Assembly: GCA_015501605.1 (NCBI GenBank)
Contig: JADNRZ010000033.1
Span: 1-64,000 of the forward strand
Origin: Panaeolus papilionaceus
Taxonomy: Eukaryota; Basidiomycota; Agaricomycetes; Agaricales
Length of the DNA stretch: 64,000 nucleotides
Reading direction: 5' to 3'
Made by a program: the position numbers and the translations under genes. Below the pieces are notes generated by a model. The model saw only the letters and a list, made by a program, of their open reading frames with translations. It did not search any database and was not told the DNA's origin. Of the stretch, positions 24,300 to 36,249 are shown piece after piece; within the stretch, counting starts at the first letter, position 1; each line of letters begins with the position of its first letter.

Positions 24300-25516
24300 A
24301 TCACGAACGACAGCGGCACGATAACTGACACCCCTTCATTGCCGTTGGTCTCCCTCATTACTGGTGACTGTCGGGTTCTCAAGTCGGGCTACGCTCCGTC
24401 GATGACGCGCACTTCTTCTGTAACATGACCATCAACACTCCGTCCTGCTTTTTATGGTCACTTGCTGCTTCAAGGAATACATTTCCGTCGCCACCCCACT
24501 CACCACTAGGCTCCCAGTAATTAAAATCCAGCGCATTGTCGCCGCCGTTATTTTTATTCCTCAAGTGGGGTAGGAGTACTGAACGGCCAGGTTGTGAGGA
24601 CGACAGCACAAAAGAGGAAAATGATGGAGACGGCCAATATGGAACCGCCGACACTTTGGCTTATATGTCAACTCCGGCGAGAGCAATTGACCTCACTCTT
24701 CCTGTATCACCTCCCTTAACATCCACCGCTGCTTTTTTGGCATTTTGGTGGTCCTGGATTTCGGCGATGCGCCAGAAAACGTCGTTGTTGGAATTGGTCG
24801 GAGTATTGGGTGGGTTCGGGTTGCAGAGGAAGGAGGGGTGGTATTTCGGATGCTGGTCGCGTCTTGGTCGGATTGGCGTTGGAGGTGAGGGTAGAAAGTT
24901 GGGTGACATGAGAGTGGGCAGGGAGGAGGTGGTTGGGAAAGTGGGAAAGAAGAAGACGATGGCAGATACTGACTGGAGCGACATACCAGCGTTCAATACC
25001 ACAGACATTTCAAGTGTTCAGGACTAGATAATTTTGTCAGTAAAATTTAACCAATATCCGATTATGAGTCTGCGTTCTGACTGATCGTCACTAATCCCAA
25101 TAAACTTGTGTTATATGTATCGGTTTTTGAAATGACATTCCTGTTTGACTCACCTTGGGACGTTAATCAGTATGGGCTGCACTCATCATCAATCTCACTT
25201 TGCTTCATCTACTCCATCCCTTCCTTCATAGTAGTCCATCGCGCATATTCAACAGTGCATCCATCTGCGTCACGGACAGTATTTATTCATCAATCAAGTA
25301 CTACCTGATAAATGAGTAAAGCTTGGATGACCTGAGATAATAATGAGGTTGAGGGGTAGGGATTCCACGGGATGAAAAAGGATAACAATAACACGCGCTG
25401 GAAGAGCATATCAGGAAGAGGAATTCACAATGTCCAGATGGGGGACGGTTGATGGCTAGCGTCTCAGGTGTGAAAAATTCTAGCCGCTCTCCTACGACGT
25501 CGGGATAGGATGACCA
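24300..25516 (+). repeat. Segment nearly identical to 54600-55828
   Basis: By eye this pair is much closer than other unit pairs; 25110-25316 matches 55420-55620 almost base for base. It ends at the GATGACCA where foldback element 2 is inserted. This suggests a recent duplication or conversion between units 2 and 4. Confidence 0.65.
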
Positions 25517-26390
25517 GATATAAGGTAATTACAATGTAGTGACTTTGTTGATCCGCGGGCTAGCTACAACGTAATGACTGAGTGTGATCCATGGATCGCC
25601 ATGGATTTCCTACATTTTGGGTAACTACACTAAATAGTTATTTCATTAGATAGAATATAAGTGAATTAATTATTACTAGTAGGTGGGCGGGTTGGGTAGG
25701 GTGGATTTCCGAATGAGCAGCGGGTGAGCTGGAATGGGTGGATTGGTAGTTTTCCAAGGGAATGGGAGGGGGGTAGCGGGTAGGCTGGGGTGGGTGGGTA
25801 GTGGTGGATTGGGGTGGATTGGGAGATTTCCGCGGAAATGGGGGGTGGTTGGGGGGTGGTTTGGGGTGAGTTTATTGTAGTGGATTAGGTTGGATTAGAT
25901 GAATTTACAAGGGAATGGGCAGGTAGGGATGGGGGGATTTTTATATTTCCGCGGAAATGGTGATCCAAAATTGCCCATTTCCGCGGAAATGAGCAAATTT
26001 CAATGCATGGATTTTTGAATTTCCGCAGAAATGGGTGAATTTGATAAATGGATTTTTTGAATTTCCGCGGAAATGGGGAATTTTGAAAATGGTGGATTCT
26101 TGAATCTCGCGGAAATGGGTGAATTTGGAGATTTCAAATGCATGATTCTTGGATTTCCGCGGAAATGGTGGACTTGTGAATTTGTGAGCAAACATTCCGC
26201 GGCATCGGAAATCCATTCCAATATTGAAATAAGTCAATTGTTGAATTTCCGCGGAAATGGTGATTTGATTTGTAGATTTCCACATAAATGGTTGATTTGT
26301 GCATTTCCGCAGAAATAGGAAACATCATGCTTAACCCATCCAGGTCACCATTTCCACGGAAATGATGGATTTCTGGATTTCAGTGGAATG

Positions 26391-27272
26391 GGGCAGAAAC
26401 GGTGACAGTACATGTGAGTTGGGCACAACTACAGGCACATGTCTGCCTTGGCATACATCAACTGTTGAAATCGGCTATGTGCCATGTGCTGCCTGATCAT
26501 CTCATTATTCTTTTATAGTTCTCTTTCTGTTCTACCACAAGCTTTGCTTGTACTTTAACTTCTGCTCTTCTCACTTATGTCCTAGGCTAATGCCCACTCT
26601 TTCCTTTTGTGTTTACTTGTCATTTTATTGTCTTTTCTATTTTATTGTCACTTCATTCATTGACATCACCCTAATACAACAGCTCATACCTTTATGTTCA
26701 TAACAAGCTGCATACACTGACCTATTTCCTTAACCATACTCTTGTTTATATGCATTGACCTATACTTAAGTACAATAAGTAGTCTACATATAAATATGGC
26801 GCCTACATGTACTTGATTACCTTTAGTGAATCTATCGTTTCCTTTGTTACCTCTGATCTCCTCCCTTGGTATTTCACCATTCATCTTATTTAAGTGTTTC
26901 TGTTTCCATTTCAATCAGTGTCAATTGTCTTTCAGTCATTAATCTTGTTTCCCTGGTCTACAGTTATTACATGTAATCTTCTTCTGACACTCAATACCTT
27001 GTCTTTGTAAGTGGTTTCCACTGTTCTTGACAGGGAGGGGTCAGCTTTTCAAGGTTATTTGCCAGGAGGGATAGCACCCATATCTGTTCATAGGTAAGTC
27101 AAGTATTTCTTTCTCAGCCTTGTACTTCATACTGGCATTGTTTCTACAGATGGACATGTGCACTTTTTCTCCCACTCAACACTTATGTGCTTATCGTTCT
27201 ACTGGATTTCAAGATTCCTTTGCATGTAGATTTTCCATGTTATCAATATTCTGTTTATTACATCAGATTCTT
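26391..27272. other. Loop of foldback element 2, no recognisable gene
   Basis: T-rich sequence of 0.88 kb. Short frames occur on both strands, none with a recognised domain. No sign of a transposase remnant. Confidence 0.45.
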
Positions 27273-27325
27273 CATTCCACTGAAATTCAGAAATCCATCA
27301 TTTCCGCGGAAATGGTGACCCAGAT

Positions 27326-27351
27326 GGGTTATGGGTTGGGTTGGGTTGGGT
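27326..27351 (+). other. G-quadruplex-type G-run cluster
   Basis: Five GGG runs separated by TT or TTAT, followed by three GGTATGGG-like units to about 27378. It lies in the extra piece of the right arm. The pattern fits the canonical G4 rule; it is not a TTAGGG telomere repeat. Confidence 0.45.
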
Positions 27352-28599
27352 GCAGGTATGGGTATGGGTATGGGTCAGCCTCGGCATACCTGTGAGCTTC
27401 AAAACAAGCCCAAGAGCACCTGAAACAGCCCAGAATTGAGCAAGATATGCTCAAAATACAAGTTGTCTGCTTTGGACGTTCTTGGGCTCATTTTGGGTGG
27501 AAGACCTGCAGGTACATGGGTAAGGTAACCCTCAGGTATGGGTCCAGGTCAGCAACTTTGCACCCAAGGGTTAAGCATGATGTTTCCTATTTCTGCAGAA
27601 ATGCACAAATCAACTATTTATGTGGAAATCTACAAATCAAATCACCATTTCCGCGGAAATTCAACAATTGACTCATTTCAATATTGGAATGGATTTCCGA
27701 TGCTGCGGAACATTTGCTCACAAATTCACCTGTTTCCGCAGAGATTCAAGAATCCACCATTTTCAAAATTCCGCATTTCCGCGGAAATCCAAATCCATGT
27801 ATTGAAAATGTCCAAATTCACCCATTTCTGCGGAAATTCAAAAAATCCATGCATTTAAAAATGTCTAAATTCCCCCCATTTCCGCGGAAATTCAAAAATC
27901 CATGTATTTAAAATGTCTAAATTTGCCCATTTCCGCGGAAATTCAAAAAATCCATTTATCAAATTCACCCATTTCTGCGGAAATTCAAAAATCCATGCAT
28001 TGAAATTTGCCCATTTCCGCGGAAATGGGCAATTTTGGATCACCATTTCCGCGGAAATATAAAAATCCCCCCATCCCTACCTGCCCATTCCCTTGTAAAT
28101 TCATCTAATCCAACCTAATCCACTACAATAAACTCACCCCAAACCACCCCCCAACCACCCCCCATTTCCGCGGAAATCTCCCAATCCACCCCAATCCACC
28201 ACTACCCACCCACCCCAGCCTACCCGCTACCCCCCTCCCATTCCCTTGGAAAACTACCAATCCACCCATTCCAGCTCACCCGCTGCTCATTCGGAAATCC
28301 ACCCTACCCAACCCGCCCACCTACTAGTAATAATTAATTCACTTATATTCTATCTAATGAAATAACTATTTAGTGTAGTTACCCAAAATGTAGGAAATCC
28401 ATGGCGATCCATGGATCACACTCAGTCATTACATTGTAGCTAGTCTGCAGATCAACAAAGTCGCTACATTGTAACTTCCCTACCTGATGACCATTATGGT
28501 AGAGCATGGATCAGTCCATTTACGATACTCACAACCTTGAATCCCAGGTCCGCTATTATTCGACGACGCCTCATTATCATCTGGCTGTTTTACCCATTA

Positions 28600-28992
28600 T
28601 GGCACTTGACCTGTGTTGACGGCTGTGATTGTCATTTGGAATGTTATTCTGTTTCTGCTTTCTTTTTCTCTTTCTAAATCGCTCTTTGAATACACTTTCT
28701 GTGAGATTGACAGCACTTTCCATATGAGTTACCTGACAATATGTCTCCAATATTCCCACTCAGGATTTCCCAGAGCGATACATACAGGCCGTTGCATCTT
28801 CCCTTCCCTCTCTCTTTCGTGTTATCCCACCTGCACCTTGCAATTGACGCTGAATAATTGCACTCTGACGTCGATACACGCACATTCCCAGTCTGTGTTC
28901 GGGACTAGTCTTGCAACTACGTATTGTCTACTCGTACTGGAGCATTGTCTGGTAGCAATAGGTGCAGAATGGGAGATAGATCAGAGTAAATG
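28600..28992. repeat. 393-bp invertible segment, orientation A
   Basis: The segment starts TGGCACTTGACC and ends AGAGTAAATG, with TA on both sides, inside CATTA ... TAATG inverted pentamers. The sister locus 55935-56326 has the same segment in reverse with the same flanks. No clear terminal inverted repeats. A frame of about 60-150 codons crosses it on the plus strand here and on the minus strand in the other copy, but no domain was recognised. Confidence 0.65.
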
Positions 28993-31900
28993 TAATGTTT
29001 CAATATTGATCATCATATTGAGCATGGTATATGAGGGAAAGTGGTTCGACGAGTACAGGGATATGAAGAATTCATAGCTAAAGTGAGGCATTTGGTGGAG
29101 GATTGTGTTCAACGAATGTGGACGCCTCCCAAAATATGGGCAGGTTGTGGGAAATTATTTACATATTGGTGTTTGAATTCTGCACCAAGCCCTCAACGCT
29201 GTTCATCAGGGTTTGTTCGCAAACCACCATCAGAGTCGCGCTGAGCCTGAGGTCAACAATCCCTATCTCTCATCTCAGCCTCTTTTCTATCTCTCTCTTG
29301 TTTGCCAGAGGCTGATGACGAAATACTGTGCATGATATGTTTAAGAGGATTGGCTCTGGCCATCTTGCAGACTACAATGTGTCGGTTTTGGGGCAAAGGC
29401 CCATAGTGGACGGAATGTGTATTCTGGATTTTCAAGTGGCTTAATGTAGTTTTATGTGAGTACCATCATTCGTTTTTTACCTTCCCTGACTGACCTACCA
29501 TAGACTCGTCATTTTCAGTGTACTTCTTATAGCAAATGTCATTTCCCCTCATTTGCTCGTTAACTCTATGTGAAGAAAGAACTCCTCTGGCGTCCCTTCT
29601 TGATCATTAAATATCGAAACCCTCTTTCTTTCATCCCCACCATAGATTTATCTCCACTATTTCTCATTTTCGTTTCCAGGTCCTCCGCTGGTAGCGGTTT
29701 TAGAGTGTAAGAGGGTTGGGAGAACACGCGAGTCGCATAATATTTTGTCAGTTTTTCTCTCCTCCATTTCGTACTTAATGTCCTAAAGCCATGACCTTTA
29801 GATCGCCTTCCACCACATCCACCACCACACTTGCTTCATTCACGATTTACCAAGCAATACAATGAGATGAGATTAACACTGCGTGTCTCTCAGCCAATGA
29901 TATTTCAAAACAAGGTATGTATGCCTTCTCCCCGTTATATATGTGACGATACTGAAAATACCTAGATTAATTTTTTGCGTGCGATCTGCATCTGGTCTCA
30001 TTGTTCCACAGATGTTTGTGTTGAAGCACTCCGAAAAAGTTGATAGGGTTGGTAGCTGTCCTTTGATGAGAGAACCCAGCGAGTGGAGAGGGATTGTGAG
30101 GGTGTGGGGATGCTGTAGTCAGCGAACAGCATTATGGATGATGATTGAGGGGAGATTGTAAAACCTGGGCACATCCGCAAGTTGAGGCCATCATCAATAA
30201 GTATTCCTCTGTTGCGTTCCAAATCTCAGCAGACATCAACTAACCTACTCAGTTCCAGCGTCGCACAGTTAAATCCATTTGCACTCTGTAACCATTGACT
30301 TCAACAGGCGAAAGCGGCACAATTACTGACGTGTCATTAGACATGGCTGTTGGTCTCCTTTTTTCTCTGCAACTGTGCCAGACGTCCTTCAACTCATTCC
30401 CTCCAGGGCGAGCATCCTCCCACCAATGCGATTCCATCACCCCCTGCGTCGTTCATTTTCAATTCCTAGGCCAGGAAAGTTATGTGGCCCCATTCAGCCT
30501 CCCATCGCTCTCTCCTCCATCTACTTACCTCTACGACCTCCTAAGCGCCACCCAGTGCTAATTTATCGACGAAATTCTCTTTCCATCATCTCCGTCTGAA
30601 TCAATTATCACCTGTATGGTTACTGTCGCTGCCCTGGTCAACCTGACAATTGCACTCCGCTTTCAGTCACCTGGCTCAAAGTTTTTGCGCTGTTGTCCTG
30701 TATACGGTCAGGCATGATATGATTAGTGACAGCACAGGTTGATGAGGGGAGGAAACGAAATAGGAAGGTCTTGATGTGAGGAGACCTCAGCTATTGGGTG
30801 ACGTGGACATGACAACACATTGGCTCCTAAGTCAAGGCAAGTTCAACCAATGGCCCTCTCTCCTTCCATATAACAAAGATTGATACCTGACACTGCTTTT
30901 CAGGGTCGCTTGCTGGCCCTGGGTGTCACCAATGCAGCAGGAATTGTCATTGTTGGAAGTCATCGGAGTGTTGGGTGGCAGAGAGGGAGGGGCGATATCT
31001 CAGATATTGAGCCATGTCTGAGGATTGGCAGTTGGGGATTGGGATGAAAAGATGTGTGGGATGTGGGGGGGATATGGAAGGGGGTAGTTAGTAAGGAGGA
31101 AGGCAAGGGAGTGCAGGTAGGGAACGCCACAAGCAACAACCAGTGTTCAACACAATGGTTGTTGGTTAGGGCAATATATTTTAGTAAGTAACACGCAGCT
31201 CATATCTTTTCACAATTTTGTGTTCTGAATGATCATTAGTAAATTTAGGGGATGTGTCTTCTATTATATCTGTTTTGATATAAATTTCCTATTCAACTTG
31301 CATTGGAACACTAGTTGGAGTGACCAATTGTGTGTATCAACTCATTTCATTGAGGTTATTTCTTCTTGATGCACCTGACCAATCTGGCTCATAATGCTCA
31401 CCAGCACTCTTGAGTCTTGATCGACCATCTTGCAGATGTGAAGGTGTACCCAACTGTGTCACAGATCACATAGATTTGTTTGAATGCCCTGCTTATCATC
31501 TGCAATCCCTGGATATGACAACACTCACCTGCCCAAATACATATAACTCAGCCTGCTATACATATATTCAAACATGTACTTAAGGAGATCCTTACACCAA
31601 ATGTGAATGTTACTACATGAAAGAATTGATTAGAGGGAAAAGGTAACCAACAGAACAGTCTTGGTCAACGGAACAGGGATGTGTATCCTGCATTCTGAGT
31701 GCGTTAGAATAGGATTATAAGAGTACAATTAGCTTGTGCTTGTATGAGCTCTGACTAACCTGCATTTCTTGTTTTCAGTGTACTCATCTTTGTGTAGTAT
31801 CATCTTTTGGGTGTTGTCCACCCTCACTTGCTGTTGAACACTCCAGGAAGTGATTCCCACTCTTGCATGCATCTTTGAACCCTATGATGTTCATCCTCAC

Positions 31901-32150
31901 CTCTCAATACCCACTACAAGCCATTTTGACCCTCCTCTCGTCCTCTCCACTGTGATCCTCCATTTGTTTTGCATTTTGTGGCTCTCATAGCAGCACGCCC
32001 CTGGTAGGGGAATGTTGCTTGGAGTGAATATTTGGTGTTTTGTAAGAGATGGGTAGCAGAGTGGAGCAGCAAGTGATTACTGTGAATGGAAGGAGAGGGG
32101 ATTTGTCAAGGATGGACCACAGGTATCATTCGTAAAAGCCATTCCATATT
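28993..32150 (+). repeat. Diverged plus-strand module, subfamily beta, copy 1
   Basis: Carries the same block order as the main modules (AACGCTG..GGGTTTGTTCG landmark at 29200, I1 intron at 29456-29518, GTATGTATGCC donor at 29915, K block 30260-31180, I3-like GTAAGTAACACG at 31183), but is clearly more diverged. Its closest relative is 56327-59470. It shows that the module family has at least two lineages within this window. No conserved long frame. Confidence 0.45.
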
Positions 32151-33059
32151 GAAAGTGGAGTAGTGGACAAGACAATAACTGCCAGTGAAAAAAATCTGTT
32201 GATGGAAAGGTACTTATGTGTGATTGTATTGTTCATATAAAGAATAGACTTTGAATGACTTGCCTAGCAGGCTGATGCTCTTGCACGGCAAAACGAGTCC
32301 AGGCAGCATCTGCATGGAAGGTGTTGTTGGTACTCCTGACCTGTGTTGTGGTATAATCAATCATGTTACATCATTGCAAGTCCAATATTTCAATTATATA
32401 ATGACATACTCAGGATTCCTCGGACTGAGGACAACAGATATTTATATAAATTTACAAACACAGCATTGTGAACAGACAATCTTGTATTCTTTCTGTAGTT
32501 CTCAGAATATTTTGAAAAATACCAACACTATGATTATCCTTGAGATAGCACTATCTTGTTAATGACTTTGAATCATCAATAGTAAATCCTAAGCATGATT
32601 CTATGAAAGAAGCATATGCCTGACACACTCACACACCCAACAAATTTAAGCTTATCTTGCTTTGGACATATAAAGAAGGAAAATGACAATAAGAGACACA
32701 CAACAAGTAGGGAAATTGCATAGATATAATGAGAAATGGGATGACAAGGTGAGAAGGGACTGAAGAAGCAAACTGATACAGATTACCTCTAATCAAGGCT
32801 GGGCATGTATGAGATGGGAAAAAGGAATTGATGCCATCAAAATTGTTGCACACTTTGAAGAAGAATGAAGGAGCCTGGAGAACACGCAAAGTGTAAGGGA
32901 TGGGAATAAATAAATGATGCCATCAAAAACTCGACACAGAAAGGACGACATGAAGGGATGGAAAAGTTACATAATCAGCCATCAATTGCATGACACTGAA
33001 CCCCTGCAAAACGCAGTATAAGAACTTGTCCTAAAAAGGACTCGTAAATTAGACTCTGG
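32151..33059. other. Unique stretch between beta module and GTPase copy 3, no gene seen
   Basis: Similarity to the sister copy (59450 on) stops at about 32150 after CATTCCATATT. The stretch is AT-rich with a 103-codon plus-strand frame (32251-32562) that has no recognised domain and no paralogue here. It may be an insertion, but its ends could not be defined. Confidence 0.35.
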
Positions 33060-33403
33060 TTGAGATGGACATGGGGAACTCTGAGTCCTTAACACAATGT
33101 GCTGTCAACAGCTGCTTGTTGTTGACCACATCTGGAAAACTCAACCATCACATGTATGGAGCTTGGTCTTGTCTCACCTCTGGATCTCAAGTCCAACTTG
33201 CTCTGATGAAGATATAATGCAAGCAGATACAACAACCATAAATTTAGAGAAAACAGGGGCACAAGAATGGAAATGTATATGAATTGAGAAGAAAGCAAAA
33301 TACATGACTTGATAGGCTTGATAGAGTAACAGGATGAGATGGGAATATGACCGCATGAGAAATCATAGTGGTGTTTGAGATTGTATGGTGGAACAGAAAA
33401 TAA
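33060..33403. repeat. 3' flank of GTPase copy 3, shared with copy 1
   Basis: Homologous to 6090-6404. It includes GGCTTTTTGAATATTTTTTT next to the stop codon in both copies. Likely 3' UTR and polyadenylation region on the minus strand. Confidence 0.5.
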
Positions 33404-34758
33404 CTAAGGCTTTTTGAATATTTTTTTCAGGTGTGAGATCACACCCTTGAGACATGTGGACATGGACTTTTTCTTGGATGGGTTTGAGGATGACAATAGG
33501 AGGGGAGGTGGAGATTGAGACAGAGGTGAAGCCAGAGGTGGAGATTGAGAGACATTCTCTTGGGGAAAAGATGACAAGCAGCTCTCTGGATTGATCTCAT
33601 ATAGATCATCCAAAAATGACTGAAGTGTGTCTAATGCCACTTTCTCTTCCCTCAGTACATCCTCAAGGAGGAGGGGATCTTCTCTTCCAGGGGTGATTGC
33701 ACTCTGTTTGTCTCCTGCAAGTGTGAGAAGTCGTTGTTGGATGTTGCTGATGCGCTCAAGGAGGTTGTTGTGGATAAGGAATTGGTATTTGGGATCTACA
33801 TTCTGTGATGTTGTTATAGTGTGATTCCATCCCCCATAAAGGAGGTCCAGGATTGACACTGCTGAGTTATGGGAAAACTCAAACTTCATGACATTGATGT
33901 AAAATCTATCAGATGACTATAGAAATAATAAATCATATTCTCATTGTAGAAATGTAAACCACCTACCACAATATTTCATTTTCCAAATCACTAACCCGAT
34001 TATTGGCATCCTGCATCTTCTTGGGGGATAAAATGTGATTCCACATTGTGGTTACCACAGTGATCCCATCAGCTCCAAATGACTCTGCAAATGCTCTTAG
34101 GAGCTTGACTGCATCCCTTTTTGAGCCTCCCATTCGTATGTCAGTGATATGTTGGAAGTAAAGGATGAGTACAACAACTGATGCAGCTGATTGGCTAACA
34201 AGAAGCACCATTGAGAATTAGGATGTTGTCAATTGAGTTGTTGAACAATTGAAAACATACCATAAACTATCCAATGTCTCTGTGATCATTTTTGTTATTT
34301 GGCTTTCAGACAACTTGGTATCTAGAAAGCCAGGTGTATCCACCAGTATAACATTCCACTCTGAATGAGTCAGATTGATTACTTGATAGCAGACAACCTC
34401 CTGGGTGACACTTTCAAGTGAGTCCTTTGAAATATCTAGTTTTTGATCTGGCAAGAGTGACTCAATGAACTGCAGAGGAACAAAAGCCAGGTTTTCAAGA
34501 TGAGATATTGGTGAGAAGGCAAAACATATGAATGTAGTGAAATTTTACTTACAGCACTCTTCCCAGATCCAGTTGGACCCATGAGACTGAGGAATGAGTA
34601 GTTTTGTGAGCATGGCTATTCAACATGAGTGGGATTTTAAATGCAACATACATGTAAACCCATAATTTTTCCCCTTTAACATCCTTGGGAGTCACAGGTA
34701 CAATACTTATAGGACCCTTGAATTTGAGATAGTCATATTCTGCTCTGGATGTTGACAT
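33404..34758 (-). pseudogene. AIG1/GIMAP-like P-loop GTPase, copy 3 (one-base frameshift)
   Basis: Exons aligned to copy 1: 34652-34758, 34553-34586, 34261-34469, 33967-34194, 33404-33916. Exon 4 is 228 nt, not 229: copy 1 ends ATATTTGTG before the donor, copy 3 ends ATATTGTG. With the normal splice site the frame shifts and a TGA follows about ten codons into exon 5. Other donors nearby either keep the wrong phase or add TAG. The G domain itself is intact (GPTGSGKS, DTPGF, ITDIRMGGS, VVTTMW), and exon 5 is still an undamaged frame (LLERISNIQQRL..., ending HLKKIFKKP), so the damage is recent or the product is a tail-less G domain. A start at 34785 is also in frame. Confidence 0.75.
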
Positions 34759-34940
34759 AGTGCTAATCCAAGATATGAAAGACAAGAAGATGGTTTTAGT
34801 TCAATGTTGAGAGACACTGGTGCAGTTTTCCCACCTGCAGCCCACATGTTGCTGACAGCATGCCACTTCCATCTTATCAGATCCAGACATCAGTTCAAAT
34901 AGGATTGACTGCTGCCAGTCTCTGATACTGATATTCAATG
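34759..34940. promoter_or_regulatory. Probable promoter region of GTPase copy 3
   Basis: Close copy of the region before copy 1 (TCAATGTTGAGAGACACTGG, GCTGACAGCATGCC, ATCTTATCAGATCC). The TGATAAGA GATA-type site is kept on the gene strand. The promoter role is inferred from position and conservation. Confidence 0.35.
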
Positions 34941-35645
34941 ATGAGGTGCGCGCCCATCTACCTCTGTTTTTGCACTTTCATACATTTTTGGACAATTGCC
35001 GCTTAACACACACACCCTATCACACCTGCACTATTTACCATCTTTCAATTTTCATACCTTCTTTTCATTCATTTATTCAAAAACCCTTATTCCATCTTTT
35101 GTTTCTTTGTTTCTCTTGTCAACCTCCATCATTCTTCCAATCTTTTCTCAAGTTGTAGATACATTTTCCAGTAGCGACAATATCTTTGTACTCTACCTTA
35201 CCTCAAGAATACAGATCATTCTTACCACCCACATTCGTGTCTGAGCTTGGTTTCACTCTCGTTTTGTCTTAGCAGTCATACCAGCCGTCGTCTGGTTCGT
35301 TTCCTATTGTCTCTCGTCGTCTCTCAGTCCCTCAGCGCCGCCAGCTGCCACCGTCGTTGGCTTTCATTCCTAGTCGCCGCCACCACCGGTTTCTGCTCTG
35401 TAATCGCTTCGTTTCGCCTCTCAGTGTCGCCATCGCCGACCTGAAGCTCCCTCCATCGCTCTCAGTCTTCCTCTTCAAACCTCAGCTCTCCGGACCCCAC
35501 GAACCCGTACACGAGCGCTCATTCACATCACTCACCCACTCACCAACGCCCTCACCCTCACACATCAACTCACACTCACATTTGGGTTTTGTTTACATTG
35601 CCCATTCCTCCGCCCACTGTTGCGCTCATCATCATCGACAACCAC
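34941..35645. other. Pyrimidine-rich insertion of about 705 bp found only in unit 3
   Basis: Interrupts block B between TTCAATGA and CCTCAATGTC, which are adjacent in units 1, 4 and 5. The plus strand is strongly C/T-rich. The two ends have a weak inverted match (ATGATGAGGTGCGC versus ATGATGAGCGC), and no clean target duplication was found. The 65-121 codon open frames here follow from the base bias. Confidence 0.4.
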
Positions 35646-36249
35646 CTCAATGTCGAAGTCAACAGCCTCTATTTCTACCATGCCACCTCACAGTCCTACA
35701 ATCGTACACAGAATGTATTTAAAATGCGTGTGAATAGTATGATTGGGGACCTATGATTGGAGGCAAGCCCCACAAAATACAAAGCGGAAATGGTGCAGAG
35801 TTGAGACTACTTGGGATGGTGCTGTGGTCGCTGTTGTTGTGTGTGCGACGGTGAATCTTTGATGAATCTGTTAGCATCGCTTTTGATGAAGCTTAAGTTC
35901 AAAAGAGTCTGACAGGAGTAGTCAAGTGCTATGCACTATGCTCCGTATGAATTACCTTTCCATGGTGAGGAATGGTGAAGAATTTTATAATGACTAGAAA
36001 CGACTTCACAATTCATCATCTCTAGAGATGATGCAAGTCTAGATCTAATAAACAGTCATCGAGTGCGGGGTACACACTTGCCTCATCTCCAGACTGTGAC
36101 TTGACATGGGACGCGGGTTGCGAAAATGAGCTTATTCCGAATTTCGATACGATTATCATTTCAAGGAGAATAGTGAACATGATGTAAGTTTATGGTGAGT
36201 AGCCAATGGAGGACAGAATTGGATTGGATTAGCGGGACTATATTTTCCC
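35646..36249. repeat. Remainder of block B, unit 3
   Basis: Matches 7990-8799: TTTAAAATGCGTGTG, TTATAATGACTAGAAACG, GACATGGGACGCGGGTTGCG. No gene seen. Confidence 0.4.

Larger units (their letters stand above)
25517..28485. mobile_element. 2,969-bp foldback element with 8-bp target duplication and CCGCGG palindromes
   Basis: Left arm 25517-26390 and right arm 27273-28485 are inverted copies. The sequence GATGACCA flanks both ends (25509-25516, 28486-28493) and occurs once in the sister locus (55821-55828), an empty site that proves the insertion. Outer ends share TTACAATGTAG(T/C)GACTTTG. The arms carry about twenty copies of ATTTCCGCGGAAAT or one-base variants at 40-60 bp spacing. The 0.88-kb loop has no recognisable transposase. 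An 8-bp duplication suggests the hAT superfamily. The right arm has about 237 bp extra (27331-27567) between GGGTT repeats, absent from the left arm. Confidence 0.88.

Noticed and set aside
27326..27380. Telomere-like G-rich repeat
   Set aside because: Units are GGGTT and GGTATG, not TTAGGG, the run is short and it lies inside a transposon arm.
25820..28180. CRISPR-like array of palindromic repeats
   Set aside because: The repeats are 12-14 bp palindromes in two inverted arms, spacers are related to each other, and the DNA is eukaryotic; a foldback transposon explains it fully.
35247..35722. Open frames of 65-121 codons in the pyrimidine-rich insert
   Set aside because: C/T-rich DNA has few stop codons; the frames are low in complexity and have no paralogue.
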